Origin: JADLGL01 sp963732865
Lineage (GTDB): Bacteria; Pseudomonadota; Alphaproteobacteria; Rhizobiales; Kaistiaceae
Direction of reading: 5' to 3'
NCBI GenBank assembly: GCA_963732865.1
Contig: CAVTBC010000004.1
Location: 434,001 to 498,000 of the forward strand
DNA: 64,000 bases
The translations under genes were made by a program, and so were the position numbers. Each line of letters opens with the position of its first letter. The stretch's first letter is position 1. The notes under the pieces are model-generated. The model worked only from the letters and a program-made list of their open reading frames with translations, was not told the origin of the DNA and searched no databases. Below, one piece after another: positions 26,594-35,566 of this stretch.

Positions 26594-26664
26594 CGAGAGT
26601 GCCGCGATCGACACCCGAACTAAATCAGGTGTCGATTTATCCACTTAAAGAAAGCTGACTCTCG
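26594..26664 (-). promoter_or_regulatory. nested inverted repeats upstream of pqqA
   Basis: Inner perfect 9-base repeat ATCGACACC (26607-26615) and GGTGTCGAT (26628-26636) with a 12-base spacer, 37 bases from the pqqA start. Outer arms CGAGAGT (26594-26600) and ACTCTCG (26658-26664) enclose it. Either a regulator site or a two-tier leader hairpin of the pqq mRNA. Confidence 0.5.
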
Positions 26665-26800
26665 GGGAAATCTATAGCTCCTATCGGCATCGCCTATGGC
26701 GGCAGTAACCCATTGCGACAGTTTGCTATTTCTGATCCGTTGACGGTTTCGTGACGGTGCGTCAACTCGTCAAGGCCGTCATTTGGCCGAATAACGCGGT

Positions 26801-27754
26801 TCACAAACGGGCCGTCTTGGCGACCTCATCCAACGCCGCCACCAGCGCCTCGCGGATGCCGATCTCGTTCATCGCATGACCGGCTTTTTCGACGATGACG
26901 ACGTGGGATCGCGGCCAGGCCGCGGCCAAAGCCGCCGAGCCGCCGGGCGGGCAGAGGAGATCATAGCGCCCCTGCACCATGATCCCGGGTATCTCCGCCA
27001 GATGTCCCGCCTCGCGGACAAGCTGATCGGGCCGCAGGAAGGAATCATGGCTGAAATAATGCGCCTCGAAGAGAGGCGTTGCCGGTAATGAAATCGGCCA
27101 GTTGCGGTCGAGAGCGACCCGGGTCACCGCCGGTGCAGCCTCGGAGAGGACGCGTTCAGTGTCGTGCCAGATCCAGTGTGCCTTTGTGTGCACCGCCGGG
27201 TCGGGGTCGAGGATGCGGCGCCAATAGGCGGCGAGGGGATCTTCGCGTTCGGCCGGCGTCAGGATCGACAGGAAGTCGGTGAGGAGGCCGGGACGGAATT
27301 GCCTCGGCCCTTGCAGGAACGCCCAGTCGAGTTCGGCGCGGGTGCCAAGAAAGACGGCGCGCAAGACAAGGCCGGCGACGCGCTCGGGATGGCGTTCGGC
27401 ATAAGCGATGGCCAGCGTTGCGCCCCAGGAGCCGCCGACCACGATCCAGCGCTCGACACCCTGTGCGACACGGATTGCCTCAATGTCGGCGATGAGGTGA
27501 TCGGTGGTGTTGGCGGCGAGCCCGCGATAGGGCCGGCTGCGCCCGGCGCCGCGCTGATCGAAGAATGTCGTGCGGAATCGGGTGGGGTCGAACAGCCCGC
27601 GCTGTTCGGGACGGCAGCCGCTGCCCGGTCCGCCATGGAGAAAGACAACGGGCAGCCCGGTCCCGACCGACTCGACATAGAGTTCGTGCCCATCCCCGAC
27701 GGGAAGGTAGTTGCCCTGCTGGTCGGTGGCTTCGTCCCTCATCTGACGCGACAT
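26801..27754 (-). CDS. pip: proline iminopeptidase-type alpha/beta hydrolase
   Basis: About 317 residues. The S33-family features are complete: HGGPGSG oxyanion segment, FDQRGAGRSRP, nucleophile elbow GGSWGA with the catalytic Ser, the Asp in GRYDLLCPP and the His in KAGHAMNE. Such enzymes release N-terminal proline. It lacks a signal peptide in the chosen frame. In-frame starts exist at 27874, 27754 and 27742; the first would run into the divergent cupin gene and adds non-homologous residues. No link to PQQ processing can be claimed from the location alone. Confidence 0.85.
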   Translation of the reverse strand: MSRQMRDEATDQQGNYLPVGDGHELYVESVGTGLPVVFLHGGPGSGCRPEQRGLFDPTRFRTTFFDQRGAGRSRPYRGLAANTTDHLIADIEAIRVAQGVERWIVVGGSWGATLAIAYAERHPERVAGLVLRAVFLGTRAELDWAFLQGPRQFRPGLLTDFLSILTPAEREDPLAAYWRRILDPDPAVHTKAHWIWHDTERVLSEAAPAVTRVALDRNWPISLPATPLFEAHYFSHDSFLRPDQLVREAGHLAEIPGIMVQGRYDLLCPPGGSAALAAAWPRSHVVIVEKAGHAMNEIGIREALVAALDEVAKTARL

Positions 27755-27896
27755 CAGACGGGCTGGCGGGCTCCCATGCAAGACAAATGTCCGAAATGGC
27801 TGGCGCCGACAGTCGCGAGCCGGGAGGCGGGCGGTTGCGGCGGAGAAAGCATGAGTGGCAGTGTCGCCCGACATGGCGCTGCAAGGAGCAATGAAG

Positions 27897-28298
27897 ATGA
27901 AGGTCCAGGGCTACGGATCGCTGCCGGCAACAGATATGACCGGCGAATACTTCACAGGCACTGTCTGGGCCGAGCCCGTGAACGACGCGCCGAGCCCGGC
28001 GCGGCTGCGCGCCATTGCCGTCCGCTTCCAGCCCGGCGCGCGCACGCATTGGCACACCCATCCGCTCGGGCAAACGCTCTATGTTCTTTCCGGCATCGGC
28101 CGGGTGCGGTCATGGGGCGGGCCGGTCAGGGAGATCAAGCCGGGCGACGTGGTGTGGATCGAGCCGGGAGAAAAACACTGGCACGGCGCCGCACCGGATC
28201 ATCAGATGTCTCATCTGGCGATGCATGAGGCACTCGACGGCGGCCATATTGACTGGCTCGAACCGGTCACAGACGAGCAATATCAGGGCAGTGATTGA
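27897..28298 (+). CDS. single-domain cupin protein
   Basis: 133 residues with both cupin motifs: GARTHWHTHPLGQTLYVLSG, then PGDVVWIEPGEKHWHGA. The metal-binding His-His-His set is present (HWHTHP and the final HWH). It resembles small cupins described as hydroxynitrile lyases or quercetinase-like proteins; activity unknown. The ATG at 27897 is chosen because AAGGAG ends eight bases before it; the ATG six bases upstream would leave only two. Confidence 0.8.
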   Translation: MKVQGYGSLPATDMTGEYFTGTVWAEPVNDAPSPARLRAIAVRFQPGARTHWHTHPLGQTLYVLSGIGRVRSWGGPVREIKPGDVVWIEPGEKHWHGAAPDHQMSHLAMHEALDGGHIDWLEPVTDEQYQGSD

Positions 28299-28548
28299 TG
28301 CCGAGTAGATCACTGTTGCGTGAAATTGGCGGCGTTGCTTGCGCTGCCGCACCGGTAACAGGATCAACCGTCGGAATACCTTAACTCCCTGCTTGCCAAG
28401 ATGTCACACTACGGTCATTCTCCGGCCGGCTGAGAAATTGGCCCGTCCCTTGAGGGAGGGATATCCGAAGAATGCAGGCAGAACTGCAACGAGTTGTGGC
28501 ACCGACGGCAGCGCCAGCCGCCGGACGGGGATATGAGGGGGCTTACGC

Positions 28549-30792
28549 ATGCGCGTGGTGAAGGCATTCTTGGGCCTCGCAATCGGGGCCTTGGTACTTG
28601 TTGCCACGGGAAGCGCTGCCAGCGCGGCCGACGATCATCCGCCTCTCGCCGATCGCGCCACCGCGGATATCCTCGCCACCGTCTATCCGACCGCCGCGTC
28701 GTTCGGAGAGCCGGAAGGGTCGCCGCCGATCATCGCTGCCTATGATGCAGACGGCAATGTCATCGGCCATGTGTTCTCGACCTATGACGTCGTGCGGGCG
28801 CCGAGCTACTCGTCGCGACCGTTCGATGCGATCGTCGGCATTGATGCCACGGGCCATCTCGTCGGCGTCAAGATGATCGAATATCACGATCCTCATCTGA
28901 CCGATTCCGCGGCTCGCTTCTCGCTTCTCGAGCAGTTTCTGCAGGCCTATGTCGCCGCCTCCTATCCGGTGATGAATCCGAATGCGGGAGACGCCGAATT
29001 GCCCTTCTTTGTCGCCGGCGCGACGATCTCGGCGCGGGCGATCCGTGCCGGCATTTTCGACGCCGCGCGCGTTGTCTACCGCACCACGACGGACCAGCCG
29101 CCGATTACCGAGCCGACGCTCGATCGCGACACCTACGCAGTGCAGACCTGGCAGCAGCTGCTCGCCAGCGGTGCGCTGGTGGAGAAAACGATCACCTATG
29201 GCGACGCGCGGGCGCTGTTTGCCGCGGCGGGTGAGAATGGCGACGAGGCCGACGTGCCGCTTGGCGTGCCGGAAAACATCGTCACCCCAACCGTCTTCGA
29301 GTGCCGCTTTGCCGCAAACGGGCGCTGCGACGAGCGTCCGGTCGATGCGCGTCCCGACAGCGACACCTATATCGATCTCTATCTCGCGCTCGGCACACCG
29401 GCGATGGTCGGACGCAACGCACTGGGTTCGGAGAACTACGCCGCCACGACGACCGGGATGCAGGAAGGCGCCAACTTCCTCGTCATGCTGTCGCGTGGCC
29501 AGTATGACTTCCGCGGCCTAAGTTACTATCGCGGTCCCGACTACGCCTTCGACCGTATCCGCTTGGTGCAAGGCGATCTCAGCTTCACCTTCACCCGCGA
29601 TCTGCAGTCCCAGTTCCACGTCATCCATGGCGAGTTCGGCAATGATCGGCCGTATCTGCCGGAGGCGAGTTCCTTCGTCATCCCGGCTGATTCCGGTTTC
29701 GATCCGTTGCAGCCGTTCCAGGTGATCCTGATGATCAACGGCACGCATGCCGACGGGACGCAGTTCAGCGTCGACGTGCCGATCGACTACCAGGTGCCGC
29801 AGGACCTCGTGTTGTTGCCCTTCGTAGAGCCGCCGCCGGCTTGGGTTGAGTCCTGGCAGACCTCGAGGACAAATCTCATCATCCTCGGCGCGATGCTGAC
29901 GGTGCTGACCTTCATCTTCATCTTCCAGGGGCGGATGACGAAGTCGCGGCGGGCGCATGCCTGGATCCGCAACAGCTTCCTGCTGTTCACGCTGATCTGG
30001 CTCGGATGGATCGCCGGCGGGCAATTGTCGATCGTCCATGTCGTCAGCTACGTCACCGCGCCGTTCGATCATCTCAATCTCGGCTTCTATCTCGCCGAGC
30101 CGCTGATCGTGGTGCTCGGCATCTATGTCATCATCTCGCTGATCCTCATCGGTCGCGGCGTCTTTTGCGGCTGGCTGTGTCCGTTCGGGGCTCTGCAGGA
30201 ACTGACGTCGAAGGTTGGCCGCTTCTTCCGGTTGCCGACATGGAACCCGTCGGAGCGGATGCAGAAATGGATGTGGCTGCCGAAATACGGTTCGGCCGCG
30301 ATCGTGGTCGGTGCGGCCTTCATAGCGCCGGCGGCGTTGGGGGCGGTCGAAGAGGTGGAGCCGTTCAAGACGGCGATCACATCCGCGTTCGTCCGCAGCT
30401 GGCCCTTTGTCACCTATGCGGTGTTGTTGCTCTTCGTCAGCCTCTTCACCGAGCGCTTCTTCTGCCGGTTCCTTTGCCCGCTGGGTGGGGTGCTCGCGGT
30501 GTTCGACCGCCTCCATATACTCAACCTGCTCAAGCGCCGGCCCGAATGCGGTCATCCGTGCCAGCTATGCGAGCGCGGTTGTCCGGTGAAGGCGATTTAG
30601 GGCAGCGGCAAGATCGTCATGGCAGAGTGCTTCCAATGCCTCGACTGCATGGTCGACTATTATGACGACAAGCGCTGCCCACCGCTCGCCAAGGCGCGCA
30701 AGCAGCAGACCCGGCAGCCGATCCCGCCGATGGGCAGCCCGATCCCGGCCTACGCCCGGTCGTCCACCCCGGTCTTCGGAGCAGACAAATGA
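28549..30792 (+). pseudogene. NosR/NirI-like membrane flavo-iron-sulfur protein, interrupted by an in-frame amber codon
   Basis: Signal peptide, periplasmic FMN-binding domain with the flavinylation motif AGAT (Thr159), and several transmembrane helices from about residue 445. Polyferredoxin-type clusters follow: CGWLCPFGA, CRFLCPLGG and CGHPCQLCERGCPVKAI. Codon 684 (30598-30600) is TAG. The same frame then continues with GSGKIVMAECFQCLDCMVDY, the second 4Fe-4S motif, and closes with a TGA overlapping the apbE ATG, giving 747 codons. So one base separates this from an intact gene; CAG or another sense codon is expected there. No nosZ is in view, so a role in nitrous oxide reduction is not supported. 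Electron transfer across the membrane to flavinylated or periplasmic partners is the family theme. Confidence 0.85.
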
Positions 30793-31808
30793 GCGCCGTC
30801 GACATCAGTATCGGGCCGAAGCGCAAGGGCCTTTCCCGCCGCCAGACCTTGAAGATCGTCGCCGCCGCGGCCGCTCTTCCGGCGGCTGTGGGCGGCGTCC
30901 GCTTCCTGGCCCCGGCCTCGAAGTTCCACACCTGGAACGGCGAGGTTCTGGGTGCCCTATCGTCGATGACGATCTGGCATCCCAACGCGACCTATGCCCA
31001 GCAGACGATGAACCGGATGCTGTCCGAGGTTGCCAGACTCGACGAGGTCTTCAGCCTGTTCCGCGGCGAATTGGAGCTGTCCCGCCTCAACCGGGACGGC
31101 CGCGTCACCAATGCTTCAGGCGATCTGGTCACGGTGATGGAAGCCGGCCGGGCGATGGGGCAGGCGAGCAATGGCGCGTTCGATCCGACGGTGCAGCCCC
31201 TGTGGGACATCTATCTCAACTATTTCTCGACGCCCTTCGCCGATCCGCTCGGGCCGCCGCAGCAGACCATCGACGCGGCGCGCCAGCTGATCGGTTATCA
31301 GCGGATCGACACCGGCGCCCGGTCGGTGGCGTTCGATACGCCCGGCATGTCGGCGACGCTCAATGGCATCGCCCAGGGCTACATCACCGATCGCGTCGCC
31401 GACCTCCTGCGCAATGACGGCTTCGAACATGTCGTCGTGGAACTTGGCGAAACGCGCGTTCTTGGCGACTATCCCGGCGGCGGGCCATGGCATATCCATC
31501 TGCGCGACCAGGACGGTTCGACCAACCGCATGGTGGACCTGAACAACGGCTCGCTGGCGATGTCGGGCGGCTATGGCACGGCTTTCGACGTTACCGGTCA
31601 CAACCATCATCTGTTCGACCCGGCAACCGGCCGCAGCGCCAATCTGTTGCACGATGTGGTGGTGATGACGCCGCGGGCGATGGAAGCCGATGCGCTGGCA
31701 ACGGCTCTGTTCGTGGCCGGCGAACAGCGGGCTCCGGCGATCCTCGCCAATTATCCCGACGCTTCGGCCATCCTCACCCGGCTTGACGGCACCGCCGTCC
31801 GGCTTTGA
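30789..31808 (+). CDS. apbE: FAD:protein FMN transferase (ApbE/NosX type)
   Basis: 339 residues. A twin-arginine type leader SRRQTLKIVAAAAALPAAVGG points to export. The ApbE domain follows, with FDPTVQPLW, LNGIAQGYITDRVADLL, the VELGETRVLG substrate loop, SLAMSGGYGTAF and HHLFDPATGRSA, then the metal-site acidic residues in MEADALATALFVAG. It would attach FMN to Thr159 of the upstream NosR-like protein, whose terminal TGA overlaps this start. Confidence 0.92.
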   Translation: MSAVDISIGPKRKGLSRRQTLKIVAAAAALPAAVGGVRFLAPASKFHTWNGEVLGALSSMTIWHPNATYAQQTMNRMLSEVARLDEVFSLFRGELELSRLNRDGRVTNASGDLVTVMEAGRAMGQASNGAFDPTVQPLWDIYLNYFSTPFADPLGPPQQTIDAARQLIGYQRIDTGARSVAFDTPGMSATLNGIAQGYITDRVADLLRNDGFEHVVVELGETRVLGDYPGGGPWHIHLRDQDGSTNRMVDLNNGSLAMSGGYGTAFDVTGHNHHLFDPATGRSANLLHDVVVMTPRAMEADALATALFVAGEQRAPAILANYPDASAILTRLDGTAVRL

Positions 31809-31821
31809 ACTTTGAGGGGTA

Positions 31822-31847
31822 AGCGCCCGTCAGTGATGACGGGCGCT
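31822..31847. terminator. hairpin between convergent apbE and SH3/I36 gene
   Basis: Perfect 11-base stem AGCGCCCGTCA (31822-31832) with 31837-31847, loop GTGA. It sits 13 bases after the apbE stop and 13 before the stop of the convergent gene, so it can serve both. No T-tract. Confidence 0.6.
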
Positions 31848-31860
31848 CCGATCTTCCGGG

Positions 31861-33423
31861 CTACTGCATCCGCACCGATGAGATAGCGTTGTCGTGGTCG
31901 CCTGCGATCAGCGGCACGTTGCTCGTGTACTGGTCGCACCAGCCGCCGAAGCCCGTGTCGCGGCAGACCTGTACCGTGTAGCCGGTCTGCACCGTCACCG
32001 AACTGATGCGGTTGTCCCAGCCCGAAGGCAGCAGGCTGTAGCTCTGGTTGGCATCGATGCAGAACGAAGCGCCGGTGTAGTTGGCGTATTCGTAGAAGCA
32101 GACCCTTGCGGCCGGCGAGACGCCGTTCGCAGTCAGCGTGCGGTAGGACGAAACCGAGTTGTTGCGGAAGCTCGTGAGGTTCACGTCGCCGCTATAGGTC
32201 TGGCACCAGCCCGCGAGGCCGGCATCACCGCAAACGGTTACCTTCGCACCGGTTCCGACCCGGATCGACGAGATGGCGTTGTTGTGCGATCCGGTTATGT
32301 TGGAGTTCGTCTGCCCGACGCCGACGCAGAAGGCGTCACCAGCGAAATTGGCATCGAGATAGAAGCACACCTGGTTGGCGGTCGGCGTCGGCGTCGTCGG
32401 GGTTGGCGGCGGCGCCGGCTGTTGCGGCTGGGTGGTCGGGATGCCGAGCTGGGCACCCGTCTGGGCGATCAGCTGGCCGGTCTGGGTCGCCCGCAAATAC
32501 TGAGCCGAGGCCCATGCCGTCTGGCCGCCATAGATGATCTGGCACCAGCTGTAATCGACCAGGCAAAGCTGCACGGAAACGACCGCGTTCTGCGGAATGA
32601 TGAATTGCACCCCGTTCGTGGTCGCCGGGCCGGAGCGGGCGTTCAGCGACACCGTTGCCGCTGCCTGGACGAGGTTGTTGGCCGGCGGTTGCGGCGGCGT
32701 CGGCGTTCCCGATGCCGGTGTCCCGCCGATATTGACGGTGCGGTAGGAGGAGATCGAGTTGTTGCGGATACCGGTCAGGTTCACATCGTCGACATAGCTC
32801 TGGCACCAGCCGCCGAAGTTCACGTCGCCGCATACCTCGACTATCGAGCCAGTGCCGACGCGGATCGACGAGATCACGTCGTTCCACGGCGCCGTCAGGG
32901 CGGTGTTCGACGCGCCCATGTTGATGCAGAAGGCGGTGCCGGCGAAATTGGCATCGGTATAGAAACAGATCTCATTGGCGCCCGGCGTCGGCAGCGGTGT
33001 CGGCGTGGGCGTTGGGGTGGGTGTCGGTGTGGGTGTCGGCAATTGCGGCAGGCCGAACTGCGGGCCGAGGACGCCGAGGAGGAACTGGAAGACTGGTCCA
33101 AGTTGCGGTCCGGCTTGCTGGATCGGCTGGTTGGTCTGGACCAACTGCAAATACTGGCCCGCAGCCCAGCCGGACTGGTTGTTGAGCCCGACCTGACACC
33201 AGGAATAGTCCTGATTGCAGGCTAGGATCGTGACCACGGCATTCTGCGGGATGGAGAACTGAACGGCGTATTGCGTGCCGGGGCCGGCATAGGCGTTCAT
33301 CTGCGTTGTGGCGCGCGCCTGCAATTGTTGCGCTTGCGCCGGTGCGGCACTCATCATTGCGCCAAAAACGACGGCGCCAAGGATCATGATGGACCGGACG
33401 GATAATAGCTTGATCGCGGACAT
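31861..33423 (-). CDS. exported SH3 / peptidase-inhibitor I36 mosaic protein
   Basis: 520 residues. After a signal peptide ending APAQAQQ come an SH3-like domain (ATTQMNAYAGPGTQYAVQF ... GWAAGQYLQLV), a Thr-Pro repeat linker, a crystallin-like I36 inhibitor domain (ICFYTDANFAGTAFC ... NNSISSYRT), a second SH3-like domain (NARSGPATTNGVQF), a Pro/Thr linker, then two more I36-like domains ending DNAISSVRMQ. Each I36 unit has the FY.DANF.G..FC and G.WCQ.Y cysteines. The family includes streptomycete metalloprotease inhibitors and beta/gamma-crystallin folds; inhibition is only inferred. Confidence 0.8.
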   Translation of the reverse strand: MSAIKLLSVRSIMILGAVVFGAMMSAAPAQAQQLQARATTQMNAYAGPGTQYAVQFSIPQNAVVTILACNQDYSWCQVGLNNQSGWAAGQYLQLVQTNQPIQQAGPQLGPVFQFLLGVLGPQFGLPQLPTPTPTPTPTPTPTPLPTPGANEICFYTDANFAGTAFCINMGASNTALTAPWNDVISSIRVGTGSIVEVCGDVNFGGWCQSYVDDVNLTGIRNNSISSYRTVNIGGTPASGTPTPPQPPANNLVQAAATVSLNARSGPATTNGVQFIIPQNAVVSVQLCLVDYSWCQIIYGGQTAWASAQYLRATQTGQLIAQTGAQLGIPTTQPQQPAPPPTPTTPTPTANQVCFYLDANFAGDAFCVGVGQTNSNITGSHNNAISSIRVGTGAKVTVCGDAGLAGWCQTYSGDVNLTSFRNNSVSSYRTLTANGVSPAARVCFYEYANYTGASFCIDANQSYSLLPSGWDNRISSVTVQTGYTVQVCRDTGFGGWCDQYTSNVPLIAGDHDNAISSVRMQ

Positions 33424-33630
33424 GTTTGCCTCGCTTGCTTGAGCCCCACCTCAATGCGGGCACCATCTATACAGGCAAATCGGGGCTTTTCCGAGAATGG
33501 CGCGCGTTTGATCGTAAGCACACGTCCCGGGCGGTGGAAACGGACTTCGGAATGGGCTGCCCGGAGCCTGCTGTCAGTGACACAATGTTAGGCTAGGCTG
33601 CCGGTAGACAACACGTCAAAGGAGGGACGG

Positions 33631-34176
33631 ATGCATAGCTCGAACTTTGGACAATTCGGCCGTTTGAGCGGTAGGCCCCGCTTGGTGCTGGGTGCGGGAC
33701 TCGCGCTCGCGATCATGGCGGCGACCCCGACTCTGGCGCAGAAGGGAGCGCCGCCGCCGGCGTCCGATCCCATGGCCGATGCTTTGGCATTCTGCGCCGC
33801 CGGGGCGGACGATATGACGGGCGCGGCGCTCCAGGCCGCGGGTTGGAACATTGATGACGCATACGAATACAGCCCGTTCTATCGTTCGTTGACCACGTCG
33901 CGGAACGACGACGACTATGGGTTTGTTACGGTTGAGACGTACGCGACGGTGCAGTTGATCTACTGCACCTATGACATCGCTGTGGCCGATCCTTCGTTTG
34001 ACCTCCAGGCAGCTGCCGATGCCCAGGGCTTGAACGGGCAGGTGGCCAGCCAGGAGGACGGCCTATATGGGGCCTGGGAACGAACCGGCAGCGGCGATGG
34101 CATGCTGGTGCAGGCCTCGATTTCGGGCGGCTATTTCTATCTTGAGCTGAACCACATCATCGAGCTGCCGGACTGA
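33631..34176 (+). CDS. exported protein of unknown function, paralogue of the gene at 8270
   Basis: 181 residues: signal peptide (LVLGAGLALAIMAATPTLAQ) with predicted cleavage before KGAPPP. The mature domain has DALAFCAAGADD, AAGWNIDDAYEY, VQLIYCTYD and a C-terminal SGGYFYLELNH strand. Spacing and motifs parallel the 8270-8893 product, including the QKG just after the signal. GGAGGGACGG lies immediately before the ATG. Function unknown. Confidence 0.75.
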   Translation: MHSSNFGQFGRLSGRPRLVLGAGLALAIMAATPTLAQKGAPPPASDPMADALAFCAAGADDMTGAALQAAGWNIDDAYEYSPFYRSLTTSRNDDDYGFVTVETYATVQLIYCTYDIAVADPSFDLQAAADAQGLNGQVASQEDGLYGAWERTGSGDGMLVQASISGGYFYLELNHIIELPD

Positions 34177-34186
34177 TCCGGGCCGA

Positions 34187-34220
34187 TGGCCGGCGGGCTT
34201 TGACTATAGGCCGCCGGCCA
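34187..34220 (+). terminator. hairpin downstream of the exported-protein gene
   Basis: Ten-base perfect stem TGGCCGGCGG (34187-34196) with 34211-34220, 14-base loop, starting 11 bases after the stop. No T-tract, so weak. Confidence 0.4.
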
Positions 34221-34345
34221 CGGTTCGCACCGGGAGAGGCCGCGCGGCCTTAGGGCTAATGTCGCCGATGTGACTGATCGCCGGGGTCCGAAAGGAGCGG
34301 CCTTGCGCTAGCTTGCCTCACGCTGCCAACCGCCGAAAGTGCACT

Positions 34346-35338
34346 ATGGCGCCGCCCCAAAAACGCCGCTCGCTGTTGACGAGATTCGTTACCGTCGTGG
34401 CGACGGTGCCGATCCTTGCTCTCGCAGCAACGCTCCTCCTGGCGTCGGACTTCTGGGTTGGCGACATGCTGACCTTCTTCATGCCGTGGATTGCATTGGC
34501 CGGCTTGGGGAGCCTGGCCCTCGCGATGGTCTTCCGCCTTCGCGTTGTGAGCGTTGCGGCAGCGGGTCTTTGCATCGTTGCGGCAGTGCCGATCTTCGGG
34601 GCCTGGTCACAGCCGCCGCCGGCGATTGCGGGAACCTCCTTGCGGGTCATGACGTTCAATACCCTCGTTGGGACCGCCGATCCGGATGAATTGATGGCGC
34701 ATCTCGAAGCAGAGGTGCCGGACGTTCTCGTGCTGCAGGAATATTCGCTCCAGCTTGACAGCGAGCTGGCTGACCCGTTTGCCGCGATGTTTCCATACCG
34801 CTCTGACGCCGGCCAAAGCGCGCTTCCAACATTGCTGTTGCTGAGCCGATATCCGATCGCTGCAGTCGATGTCATTGGCGGCACCGTCGATCCCCGCGGG
34901 CGGATGGATCAGAGCGCCCTGCGCGTCGAAATCACCGTGGGCGCGCAGACGGCCATCGTTTACGCGGTCCACGCGCCTACGCCGCGATGGGGGGACAGGG
35001 CCTGGCAGGCCCGTAACGCTTTGCTGGAAACTCTGGCCAACCGCGCGGCCGCGGAACCCGCCGGCACAGCGGTGATCGTTGCCGGCGATTTCAACACGCC
35101 GACATGGTCGCCCTTCTTTCTAAAGCTCGTAGGCGAGGCGGGGCTATCCGACACGGCCGGGCGGTTGCTGCCGTCACCGACGCGGCTCATAGACCGCGCC
35201 GGGTTCTCGGATGTGTTCGGCGCCCCGGTTGACCACATCCTGGTATCGGCGCGCATCGGCTGGCAGGGCGATCGGATCGGGCCCGATCTTGGTTCCGACC
35301 ACAGGCCGGTGACGACTGATCTCGTCCTCCCAAACTGA
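34346..35338 (+). CDS. membrane-anchored endonuclease/exonuclease/phosphatase-family protein
   Basis: 330 residues. Three hydrophobic helices occupy about 18-100 (VTVVATVPILALAATLLLAS; FFMPWIALAGLGSLALAMVF; VAAAGLCIVAAVPIFG). The EEP domain follows: LRVMTFNTLVG, DVLVLQEYS with the metal-binding Glu, VIVAGDFNTPTWSP, and the closing DHILVS and GSDHRPV catalytic His. The catalytic part would face the periplasm. Substrate (nucleic acid, lipid head group) unknown. Start at ATG 34346; a TTG 33 bases upstream is less likely. Confidence 0.85.
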   Translation: MAPPQKRRSLLTRFVTVVATVPILALAATLLLASDFWVGDMLTFFMPWIALAGLGSLALAMVFRLRVVSVAAAGLCIVAAVPIFGAWSQPPPAIAGTSLRVMTFNTLVGTADPDELMAHLEAEVPDVLVLQEYSLQLDSELADPFAAMFPYRSDAGQSALPTLLLLSRYPIAAVDVIGGTVDPRGRMDQSALRVEITVGAQTAIVYAVHAPTPRWGDRAWQARNALLETLANRAAAEPAGTAVIVAGDFNTPTWSPFFLKLVGEAGLSDTAGRLLPSPTRLIDRAGFSDVFGAPVDHILVSARIGWQGDRIGPDLGSDHRPVTTDLVLPN

Positions 35339-35463
35339 ACGCGATTATTCGCGGCGATCAATGCGATCGCACGGTAAGTCTTCGATGACGTTTTCGTCTC
35401 TGCTAAGTATTACTCAGCTTTGATCGCAGATATAGTCTTAGACCGGAATGCGCCAATCGCCTC

Positions 35464-35490
35464 TGATACAAATTGTTACGCTTTGATACA
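35464..35490 (+). promoter_or_regulatory. direct repeat TGATACA, 20-base period, upstream of macA
   Basis: TGATACA at 35464-35470 and 35484-35490 with TGTTACG between, in an AT-richer stretch about 80 bases before macA. Two direct half-sites two helical turns apart suit an OmpR-type response regulator dimer; regulator not known. Confidence 0.4.
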
Positions 35491-35566
35491 CTTGTGGCAA
35501 ACGTCTGCGGGCGGGCTGCTGTAGTCTATACTTCCGTTTTCGAGTTGTTTTCCAAAGGATATCGCG

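Noticed and set aside
26462..26644. 60-codon minus frame over the pqqA region
   Set aside because: Shadow of pqqA in another frame; the 26-residue PqqA with Glu16/Tyr20 is the real product.
26801..27754. Peptidase as PQQ-processing protease (PqqF/PqqG)
   Set aside because: It is an S33 serine hydrolase, not an M16 zinc peptidase, and lies outside the operon with its own orientation gap.
28549..31808. Nitrous oxide reduction operon (nosRX...)
   Set aside because: Only NosR-like and ApbE/NosX-like proteins occur; no nosZ, nosD, nosF or nosY nearby, so denitrification is not supported.
33000..33045. Short tandem GGTGTC/GGCGTG units resembling a CRISPR or VNTR
   Set aside because: It is the coding sequence of the Thr-Pro linker in the SH3/I36 protein; no spacers. 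Kept only as a slippage-prone tract.
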